Shown in pieces: positions 9,269 to 18,800 of a DNA stretch of 64,000 nt. The stretch lies in the NCBI GenBank assembly GCA_964244495.1, contig CAXTIU010000008.1, positions 62,001 to 126,000 on the forward strand, written 5' to 3'. Numbering within the stretch: position 1 is the first letter of the stretch; the number at the start of each line of letters is the position of its first letter. The translations under genes were made by a program, and so were the position numbers. Origin of the DNA: RH-AL1 sp964244495 (GTDB lineage: Bacteria > Pseudomonadota > Alphaproteobacteria > Rhizobiales > Beijerinckiaceae). The notes beneath the pieces are model-generated. The model saw nothing but the letters and a program-made list of their open reading frames with translations. It made no database searches and had not been told where the DNA came from.

Positions 9269-10699
9269 GTGGCGTCGGGCGTGGAGCGTGGCATGAGCCC
9301 GGGGACCGTTCGCGCGGTGGAGGATGTCCGGTCGCCGTCCGCCGGGACGGCGTCGGAGCGCGGGGCGCTGGACCCCGAACTCGCCGCGCTGCGGGTGCTG
9401 CTGGGCGTCGAGCGCGACGCCCGGCGCGCCGACGGCGTCGCGGCCCTGCACTACCTCGCGGCGAACGAGACGCGCAAGCTGGTGCGCGGCCGGCAGTTCT
9501 TCGTCCTCGCCGCCGAGGACGGCGCTTGGCGCGTGGCGGCGGTGTCGAGCGTCACCACGCTCGATCGCGAGGCGCCCTTCGTCCAGTGGATCGAGGCGCT
9601 GCTCGCGGCCAAGTTCGCCACGCTCCCGAGCGCGGCGGGCGTGCTCGACCTGTCCGACGAGGCGGCGACGGCGGGCGACCACGCCGAGCACTACCCGTTC
9701 CCGCACCTGCTGGTGCTGCCGATGGCGGACAGGGCCGCGCACGGCGCGCCGCTCGGCCTGCTCGTCGCCGCCCGCGAGTCGCCCTGGGACGAGGAGGGCC
9801 TGCGCGTCGGCGAGCGGCTCGCCGAGTGCTACGCCCACGCCTGGTCGGCGTTCCGGCCGAGGCCCTCGCCGCTCCGCCGCCTGCGCAGGCCCGGCGCGAT
9901 GGCGGGGCTCGCGCTGCTCGCCCTGGTGGGGCTCGGCCTCACGCCGGCGCATCTCACCGCGCTCGCGCCCTTCGAGATCGTGCCCGACCGGCCCTTCGTC
10001 GTCGCGGCCTCGAGCGACGGCGCGATCGAGGGCGTCGCCGTCGAGCCCAACACCGTCGTCCAGGCCGGGCAGGTGCTCTACACCTGCGTGTCGACCGTGC
10101 TGCGCGACAACTGGGCGGTCGCCGAGCGCGCGGTCGCCGTCGCGGAGGCCAAGTGGAAGCAGTACCGGCAGGGCGCCTTCGCCGACCCGCAGGCCAAGCG
10201 CGAACTCGCCGCCGCCGAGGCGGAGTACCAGCTGAAGCTCGCCGAGCGCGACTACGCCAAGGACCTCCTCGACAAGAGCGTGACGCGCGCCCCGCGCGCC
10301 GGCATCGTCCTCTTCAACGACGCCAACGACCTCGTCGGCCGCCCGGTCGCGATCGGCCAGCGCATCATGGAGATCGCCGACCGCGCGCACGTGCTCGCCC
10401 GCATCAACGTGCCGGTCGACGACAGCATCGTCCTCGCAGAGGACGCGCGCGTGAAACTCTTCCTCGACAGCGACCCGCTGCACGCCGTCGAGGCGAGGGT
10501 GACGCACGCCAGCCACGGCGCCCGCGCCATCGAGGGGAACGCGCTCGCCTACCGGGTCGACGCGGGTCTCGCCCCCGAGGCCGCCGTGCCGCGCCTGGGC
10601 GTGCGCGGCACCGCCGAGATCTACGGGCCGCGCTCCAGCCTGCTGCTCGTCCTGTTCCGTCGCCCGCTCGGCTACCTGCGGCAGCACTATGGGTTCTGA
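9269..10699 (+). CDS. GAF-like domain fused to a membrane-anchored HlyD adaptor
   Basis: A 476-residue protein. Residues about 40-200 resemble a cytoplasmic GAF domain (F-F-V-L-A-A-E-D-G-A-W and H-L-L-V-L-P-M segments). One transmembrane helix lies near 212-231 (A-M-A-G-L-A-L-L-A-L-V-G-L-G-L). Residues about 245-450 are a HlyD barrel-sandwich with helical hairpin (V-T-R-A-P-R-A-G-I-V-L). Topology is cytoplasmic GAF, then TM, then periplasmic adaptor. The start may be GTG 9269 or ATG 9293. It overlaps the M50 fusion gene by 11 nt. The architecture suggests that a cytosolic signal or substrate is sensed and coupled to the periplasmic duct, which is inference. Confidence 0.8.
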   Translation: MASGVERGMSPGTVRAVEDVRSPSAGTASERGALDPELAALRVLLGVERDARRADGVAALHYLAANETRKLVRGRQFFVLAAEDGAWRVAAVSSVTTLDREAPFVQWIEALLAAKFATLPSAAGVLDLSDEAATAGDHAEHYPFPHLLVLPMADRAAHGAPLGLLVAARESPWDEEGLRVGERLAECYAHAWSAFRPRPSPLRRLRRPGAMAGLALLALVGLGLTPAHLTALAPFEIVPDRPFVVAASSDGAIEGVAVEPNTVVQAGQVLYTCVSTVLRDNWAVAERAVAVAEAKWKQYRQGAFADPQAKRELAAAEAEYQLKLAERDYAKDLLDKSVTRAPRAGIVLFNDANDLVGRPVAIGQRIMEIADRAHVLARINVPVDDSIVLAEDARVKLFLDSDPLHAVEARVTHASHGARAIEGNALAYRVDAGLAPEAAVPRLGVRGTAEIYGPRSSLLLVLFRRPLGYLRQHYGF

Positions 10700-12794
10700 C
10701 GCCCGCCCGATGCTCCGGCTGCGGCAGGACCTGCGGCTTTATCCCGGTCCCAGCATCGGTCCCGCGCCGAGCTGGACGCTCTACGATCCCGTGCGCCACC
10801 AGTACGTCCAGCTCGACGCGACCGCCTTCGCGGTGGTGGCGGCGTGGGCGAAGCCGTCGACGGTCGACACGTTGTTCGCCGCCCTCGAGGCGGGCGCCGA
10901 GCCGGTCGGGCGCGCCGACGTCGCCGGCTTCGTCGCCTTCGCCGAGCGTAACGAGCTGGTGGAGGACGCCGCCGGCGGCTGGGCGGCGCACGGCGCGCGC
11001 GCCCGCGCCGCCCGCTCGTCGCCGCTGATGTGGCTCGTCCACAACTACTTGTTCATCAAGATCCCGGTGGTGCGTCCGCGGCGCTTCTTCGAGCGCACGG
11101 GTTTCCTCGTCGCGCCGCTGTTCACCCGCGCCTTCCTGCGCGCCACGCTCGTCGCGGCGGTCGCCGCCCTCTACCTCGTGTCGCGGCAGTGGGACGCCTT
11201 CCTCGGCACGTTCCCCGGCTTCCTGTCCCTCGACGGCGCGCTCGTCTACGGCCTCACCCTGTTCGCGGTGAAGGCGTTGCACGAGCTCGGCCACGCCTAC
11301 ACCGCCGCGCGCCACCGCTGCCGCGTGTCGTCGATCGGCGTCGCCTTCATGGTGATGGTGCCGATGCTGTACTGCGACGTGACCGACAGCTGGCGGCTCG
11401 CCGACCGGCGCCGGCGCATGGCGATCGACGCGGCCGGGATCGCCACCGAGCTGGTGCTCGCCGTCTACGCGGCGCTGGCCTGGGTGCTGCTGCCGGACGG
11501 CCCGGCGCGCACCGCCGCCTTCCTGGTCGCGACCGCCAGCATCCTCAGCTCGCTCGCGATCAACCTCAACCCGTTCATGCGCTTCGACGGCTACCTCATG
11601 CTGGCCGACGCCCTCAACGTGCCGAACCTGCAGTCGCGCGCCTTCGCGCTGCTGCGCTGGCGGCTGCGCGAGCTGCTCTTCGCGCTGCGCGAGCCGAAGC
11701 CGGACGCGCTCGGCCCGTTGAAGCGGCGGTTGGTGCTGGCCTACGCCGCCGCCATCGTCGCCTATCGCGCGGTCGTCTACGCCGGCATCGCGCTCGTCGT
11801 CTACCACGCCTTCTTCAAGGTGCTCGGCATCGCCCTGTTCGCCGTCGAGATCGGCTGGTTCCTCGTGGCGCCGGTGTGGCGCGAGGTGCGGGCGTGGTGG
11901 GGCCAAAGGAGGAGGATCGCGATGACCCGCCGCTCGCTCGTCACGGGAGCGGCCGCCTCGCTGCTCCTCCTCATGCTCGTCGTCCCGTTCCGCACGCGGG
12001 TGATGGTCCCGGCGGTGATGGAGCCGGCGTTCTACGCCCGCGTGTACCCGACCGGGCCGGGCATGATCCGATCCGTGGCGGTGCGCCGGGGCGACGCGGT
12101 CGAGCCCGGGCAGGCCATCGCCGTGCTCGTGTCGCCGCAGCTCGACAAGGAGGAACGGCTCGCCCGCATCCGGCTCGCCCTGGTCGAGGCGCGGCTCGGG
12201 CGCGGCGCCAGCCTCGCCGCCGACAAGGCCGAGACCCTGTCGCTCGACATGGAGCGCCGCCTCCTGCTCGACCGGCTGGATGGGCTGGACAGCGAGCGGC
12301 GCGAGCTGGTCCTGCGAAGCCCGATCGCCGGCATCGTCCGCGACCTCGATCCCGACCTCGATCCAGGCCGCTGGGTCGGGCGGGACGCGGAGATCGCGCT
12401 GGTGACGGCGCCCGGCGCGGCGGTGGTGCGCGGCTACGTCGGCGAGCGCGGCGTCGAGCGGATCGCGCCCGGTTCGACCGGCACGTTCTACGCCGACGGC
12501 GGCCTCGCGCGCGGAATCCCGGCCCGCGTCGCCGCCATCGCCTACGCGGCGGCGGCCCGCGTCGACATTCCCGTCCTGTCATCGCTCGCCGGCGGCCCGA
12601 TCGCGGCGCGCGAGGGGGCCGACCACGCGGCGATCCCGGACACCGCGGTCTATCCCGCCACCTTCGACATCGATCACGGCGCCGCGCGCTCCACCGTGCG
12701 CGGCACCGTGGTCGTCGACGGCGCCCGTCAGAGCGTGGCCGCCGCCGTCGTCCAGAGCGTCGGGCGGGTCCTGGTCAGGGAAAGCGGCTTCTGA
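10689..12794 (+). CDS. PqqD-like / M50 site-2 metalloprotease / HlyD fusion, multi-pass membrane protein
   Basis: A 701-residue polytopic protein. Residues about 25-95 resemble a PqqD peptide-binding domain. The membrane part carries the M50 zinc motif H-E-L-G-H (198-202) and the second motif N-L-N-P-F-M-R-F-D-G with Asp300 as likely third ligand. After further helices and a TM near 418-435, residues about 440-690 form a HlyD-type barrel-sandwich (R-S-P-I-A-G-I-V-like segment). M50 enzymes cut within or at the membrane, and YydH-like relatives act on peptides. Here the protein occupies the position where an ABC exporter would sit. It lies 80 bp upstream of the giant DUF4347 gene, its likeliest substrate. 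Confidence 0.85.
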   Translation: MGSDARPMLRLRQDLRLYPGPSIGPAPSWTLYDPVRHQYVQLDATAFAVVAAWAKPSTVDTLFAALEAGAEPVGRADVAGFVAFAERNELVEDAAGGWAAHGARARAARSSPLMWLVHNYLFIKIPVVRPRRFFERTGFLVAPLFTRAFLRATLVAAVAALYLVSRQWDAFLGTFPGFLSLDGALVYGLTLFAVKALHELGHAYTAARHRCRVSSIGVAFMVMVPMLYCDVTDSWRLADRRRRMAIDAAGIATELVLAVYAALAWVLLPDGPARTAAFLVATASILSSLAINLNPFMRFDGYLMLADALNVPNLQSRAFALLRWRLRELLFALREPKPDALGPLKRRLVLAYAAAIVAYRAVVYAGIALVVYHAFFKVLGIALFAVEIGWFLVAPVWREVRAWWGQRRRIAMTRRSLVTGAAASLLLLMLVVPFRTRVMVPAVMEPAFYARVYPTGPGMIRSVAVRRGDAVEPGQAIAVLVSPQLDKEERLARIRLALVEARLGRGASLAADKAETLSLDMERRLLLDRLDGLDSERRELVLRSPIAGIVRDLDPDLDPGRWVGRDAEIALVTAPGAAVVRGYVGERGVERIAPGSTGTFYADGGLARGIPARVAAIAYAAAARVDIPVLSSLAGGPIAAREGADHAAIPDTAVYPATFDIDHGAARSTVRGTVVVDGARQSVAAAVVQSVGRVLVRESGF

Positions 12795-12874
12795 ACCGGG
12801 GCAAGCACGCGAGATCCTTCCTTCATCATCCTTCGACACGTTTCCTCCTCGCCCCCGCACCGTCCGAGATCCCC

Positions 12875-15800
12875 ATGTCCGACCGCTTCCGGCCCAAAGA
12901 CTTTTGGCGCAAGAGCTTCAGGCCCGGTCGCGCCCCGGCCATCGACGCGTCGCCGTCCAAGGCGATGGACGTGCTGTCGGCGGGACGGGCGGTCCTCGCC
13001 CTGGAGAAGCGGATCGCCTTCGACGGCGCGGCGGCGGTGACGGCGGCGCGGACGTTGCACCCGGCCAGCGGCGCCGAGGCGATCGACCATCGCGCTGAGG
13101 CATTCGATCCCCTCGCGCGTCCGAGCCTTCTCGACGCCGCGCGCCCCTCGGCGCCGCAGGCGAAATCGGTCGTCTTCATCGAGTCCGACGTGCCGGACAT
13201 CGCGACCCTGATCAAGGACGTCGACCATTCCGCCTCCATCGTCCTGCTGGACGCCGGCCAAGACGGGGTTGAGGCCATCGCGACCTACCTCGCCGCCCAC
13301 GAGGGCGTGCGGGACGTGTACATCTTCTCGCATGGCAGCGAGGGCAGCCTCAGCCTCGGCACCGCCGACCTCGACGCCGCCACGATGGGGGGGCGCTACG
13401 CCGCCGACCTCGCCACCATCAAGGCCTCCCTCGGCCCGAACGCCAACATCCTCGTCTACGGCTGCGACTTCGCGGCCGGTGTCGACGGGAACGATGCCGC
13501 CCACCTCCTCGCCAGCCTCACCGGCGCCGCCGTCGCCGCCTCGACGAACCTGACCGGCGGCACGGCGGAGGGCGGCGACTTCGTGCTGGAGGACCGGGTC
13601 GGCGCGGTGGACGCCCCCGACATCCTCAAGCCCATGATCGCGAGCGACTACGACGGCCTGCTCGCCGCGCCGACCACGGTCTTCGCCACCAGCGGTTCCG
13701 GCGCCTACCACGCGAACCTGGAGTTCCTGACCTTCGCCAACACGACGCTGGCGACGACCGGCATCGTCAACGGCGCCACGGCCTCCTACACGACGGCGGA
13801 GGGCGACACCGTCACGCTCACCTTCTCCAACGTCACCAATCCAACCGCCGCCGCGACCTTCAAGCCGGCGGCGCTGTCAGCCTACGCGCCCTCGCGGTTC
13901 TATCGCGGCTACAACAACACCGCGTCCACGAGCGACATGCTCTACGGCGGCTACAACGGGACGTCCTCGTTCACCGTCACCTTCACCGCGAAGGACGCGA
14001 ACGGCAACGCCTACACGCCCAGCGTCGCCTTCGCCGACGGCGAGGTGACGGAAAGCACCGGCGAATCCTACGTCGTGACGACGAACGGCGGCGCGTTCCA
14101 GACCGTCGAATCGATCGGCTCGACGAACTACACCCTGGCGGGCGCGGGAACGCAGACCATCACCTTGAGCAACGACGCCGCCGGCGTGCCGCTGCTCGTC
14201 ACCGCCGGCGCGTCCGCGCTCAACATCGCGGTACAGGTCGCCGGCGGCAAGGAAGGCTTCGCGCTCGCCCTGGTCGAGCCGACGCTGACCCTCGACGCCA
14301 ACAATTCGAGCGGATCGACCGGCGACAACTACGTGACGACCTTCACCGAGAAGGGGGCGGGCGTCGCCATCGCCGACACCGACACGACCGCCGTCGAGCC
14401 CGGCGTCACCAACGCCGCCAGCGCCCAGGTCGTGCTGACAAACGCGCAGGCCGGCGACCTCCTCAGCGTCGGCACGCTGCCGAGCGGCATCACCGGCTCG
14501 GTCGACACCAGCGTCGCCGGCCGGATCACGGTCGACCTCACCGGCGGCGCGTCGCTGGCGAGTTATGACTCCGCCATACGGGCGATCAGCTTCTCCAACA
14601 CGTCGAGCGACCCCTCGACGGTCGACCGCACCATCGACGTCACCTACAACGACGGCAACCAGAACTCGAACACCGCCGTCTCCACCATCCACGTCACGGC
14701 GGTCAACGACCCGCCGGTCGAGGCGGTGCCCGGCCCGCAGACGACGGGCAAGGACACGGCGCTGGCGATCTCCGGCCTGTCGGTGTCCGACGCCGACGCC
14801 AACGGCGGCACGGAGACGACCACCTTGTCGGTCGCCGACGGCACGGTGTCGCTCGGCTCGACGACGGGCCTGACCTTCTCGACCGGCACCGGCGCCAACG
14901 ACACGAGCGAAACCTTCACCGGCACGCTGAGCGCCATCGACAACGCGCTGGCCACGCTCACCTACCGGCCGAACGCCGGCTTCATCGGCTCGGACAGCCT
15001 GAGCTTCGCGACGGACGACAACGGCAACACGGGGACCGGCGGGGCCAAGACCACGACAGCGACGCTCGGCATCACGGTCGACAACGTCAACCCGACCGCG
15101 ACGGGAACGATCGCGAACCAGGAATTCGCCGACGGCCAGGCCGGCGTGTCGATCGCCACGTCGCAGGCCTTCTCCGACAGCCTGGGCCTGGCGCTGACAT
15201 ATAGCGCGACCGGACTGCCGAGCGGTCTCGCCATCGATGCGACGACCGGCGCGATCACCGGCACGATCGACCACGACGCCTCCAAAAACGCCCCCGCGAC
15301 CACCGGCTCCGGCGCGACGCTCGACGGCACGTACACCGTCGTCGAGACGGCGTCCGACGGGCAGGGCGGCAGCACCACCCAGACCTTCACCATCGACGCG
15401 ACGAACCAGGCGCCGGTCGTCGGCACGGCGACGGCCGCCCAGGCGAACAGCGACGGCGACACGGTCGCCGCCGTCGACGCCGCCGCCGCCTTCTCCGACC
15501 CGAACGGCGATCCGCTGACCTACGCGGCGTCCGGCCTGCCGTCCGGCCTGTCGATCTCGGCGGCCGGCGTGATCTCCGGTACGGTGGCCGGCAACGCCGC
15601 GCCCGGCACCGACGCGGTGACGGTGACCGCCACCGACGACAAGGGCGCGGCGACGAGCGAGATGTTCAACTGGGTGGTGCGGGACGTGCCGCCGGCGACG
15701 AGCGGCACCCTGGCGAGCCGGGCCTACGCCGACAGCCAGTCTGGCGTGGCGATCACGACGGCGCAGGGCTTCACGGACAGCAACGGCAACGCGCTGAGCT

Positions 15801-18800
15801 ACAGCGCCAATGGCCTGCCGGCCGGTCTCTCGATTGATCCGAACACCGGCGTCATCACCGGCCAGCTCGGCCACGACGCCTCGAGGGACGCGCCGGTGAC
15901 GGCGGGGTCGGGCGCCACGCTGGACGGCACCTATACGATCAGCGTCACCGCCGCCGACGGGCTCGGGGGTGCGGCCACGCAGTCCTTCACCATCGACGCG
16001 ACGAACCGGGCGCCGGTGGTGGGCACGGCAACGGCCAACCAGCACGGGTTCGACGGCAACACCGCCTCGCTCGACGCGTCGGCCGCCTTCAGCGACCCCA
16101 ACACCGGCGACGCCCTGACCTATGCCGCGAGCGGCCTGCCGACCGGCCTCGCCATCGACGCGTCGACCGGCCTCATCTCCGGCACGATCGACAAGGGCGC
16201 GTCGCGCGACGGGCCTTACGCGGTGACCGTCACCGCCACCGACGACAAGGGCGCGGCGACGGCTGAAACCTTCACCTGGACCGTGGACGACGTCGCGCCG
16301 GTCGCGACCCCGCCGCTTGCCGACCGCGCCGTCCCCGACGGGTCGAGCCTCGATATCACCACCGCCAACGGCTTCACCAACCCGAACGACCTGCCGCTGA
16401 CCTACGCGGCGACCGGCCTGCCGAGCGGCCTCGCCATCGATCCCGGCACCGGCGTCATCTCCGGCACGCTCGATCACGATGCCTCGATCATGGCCGCCGG
16501 CGGCAACTACACGGTCGCGGTCACCGTCGACGACGGGCAGGGCGGCCAAGCCACCAACACCTTCCACCTGACCGCGACCAACCAGGCGCCGGTGGTCGGC
16601 GCGGTGAGCGCGAACCAGGCGTCGTCCGACGGCGAGAGCGTGCCGACGGTGGATGCGAGCGCGGCCTTCTCCGATCCCAACGGCGATCCCCTGACCTACA
16701 CGGCGAGCGGCCTGCCGGCCGGCCTCGCGATCGATCCCGTCACCGGCAAGATCACCGGCACAATCGCCGCCGATGCCGCGCCGGGCGCCTACGCCGTCAC
16801 GGTGCTGGCGACCGACGACAAGGGCGCCGCCACGCCGGAAACCTTCAAATGGCAGGTCGACGACGCGCCGCCGACCACCACCGGCGGCATCGGCGGCGTC
16901 GGCGCGGCCGACGGGCAGGCCGGCCTCGCCATCGCCACGAGCGGCGCCTTCGCCGACCCGAACGGCCTGCCGCTGACCTACACCGCCCAAGGCCTGCCGG
17001 CCGGCCTCGCGATCGATGTCAGGACCGGGGCGATCACCGGCACGCTCGACCACGACGCCTCCGAAGACGCGCCGGTGACGACCGGCTCCGGCGCCACCCT
17101 GGAGGGCACCTACACGATCGGCGTCACCGCCAGCGACGGGCAGGGCGGGTCCGCCACCCAGACGTTCACCTTCGATGCCACCAACCAGGCGCCGGTCGTC
17201 GGCCTCGCCACGGCGGACCAGCGCGGCACCGCCGGCAACCGCGCCACCGCGAACGCGGCCACCGCCTTCTCCGATCCCAACGGCGGCGACATCCTCACCT
17301 ATGCGGCCAGCAACCTGCCGCAGGGCCTGACGATCGATCCCGCCACGGGGCTGATCTCCGGCACGCTCGCGCCCGCCGCCGCGTCGGGCACGCCCTACCT
17401 CGTCGCCGTCACCGCCACCGACGACAAGGGCGCGGCGACCACCGAGCGGTTCCAGTGGACGGTGGACCCGGTGCCGCCCAGCGGTGCCGCGCCGATCCCC
17501 GACCTGGCGACCACCGACGGCAGCCCCGTCTCAATCGCCACGGCGAGCCACTTCGCCGATCCCGACGACGCGGCGCTGACCTACGCGGCGTCGGGCCTGC
17601 CGGCCGGCCTCACCATCGATCCGACCACAGGCCTCATCGGCGGCACGCTCGACCACGACGCCTCGAAGGCGGCGCCGGCGACGACCGGCACGGGCGCGAC
17701 GCTTGAGGGCACCTACACGATCGATGTCAGCGCCAGCGACGGGCAGGGCGGGTCGGCCACCCAGACCTTCACCATCGACGCGGCCAACCAGGCGCCGGTC
17801 GTCACCGCGCGGACGGGGGACCAGACCGGGGCGACGGGCCAGGCGATCCCCGCCATCGACGCGGCGCAAGCCTTCGCCGATCCCAACGGCGACCCGCTCA
17901 CCTTTGCCGCCGGCGGCCTGCCCGCCGGCCTCGCCATCGATGCCGTCACCGGCCGGATCACCGGCACGATCGCCGCCGACGCCAGCGGCACCTACGCCGT
18001 CACGGTGGTGGCGACCGACGACAAGGGCGCGGCGACGAGCGAGACCTTCGCCTACGGCGTGGGCGACACGCCGCCCGCCGCGACCGGCGGCGTCGCCAGC
18101 GAGACCTACGCCGACGGCACCGCCGGCATCGCGGTCGCGACGGCGGGCGGGTTCGCGAGCCCCAACGGCCTGCCGCTGACCTACACCGCGACCGGCCTGC
18201 CCCAAGGCTTGACGATCGATCCCACCACCGGCCTCGTCACCGGCACGCTCGACCACGACGCCTCGCTGAACGCGCCTGTCACGTCCGGGGCCGGCGCCAC
18301 GCTCGACGGCACCTACACGGTCACCGTGACCGCCAGCGACGGGCAGGGCGGCGCCGCGGCGCGAGCCTTCACGATCGACGCCACGAACGCCGCTCCCGTG
18401 GTTCGCGCGACGAGCGCCGACCAGCATTCGTTCGACGGCAACGCGGCCTCGCTCGACGCCTCGACCGCCTTCGTCGACCCCAACACCGGCGACACCCTGA
18501 GCTACGCCGCCACCGGACTGCCCGCCGGACTCGGCATCGACCCGGCGACCGGCCTCATCTCCGGCACGATCGCCGCCGACGCGTCGAGGGCCGGCCCCTA
18601 CGCCGTCACGGTGACGGCGACCGACGACAAGGGCGCGGCGACGTCCGAAACCTTCGCCTGGGCGGTCGACGACATCGTGCCGGTCGCCACGCCGCCCCTC
18701 GCCGATCGAGCGGCGGACGACGGCGCGACCGTCCGGCTGACGACCGCCAACGGCTTCACCAACCCGAACGACCTGCCGCTGACCTACACGGCGACCGGCC

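Noticed and set aside
11030..12874. Upstream extension of the giant protein into the M50 gene
   Set aside because: The frame is open but runs out of phase through a well-supported gene. ATG 12875 gives a sensible N-terminus.
13877..17053. 1058-codon minus-strand frame
   Set aside because: Same cause: antisense of the repeat-bearing gene with repetitive R-V-G-V-like content.
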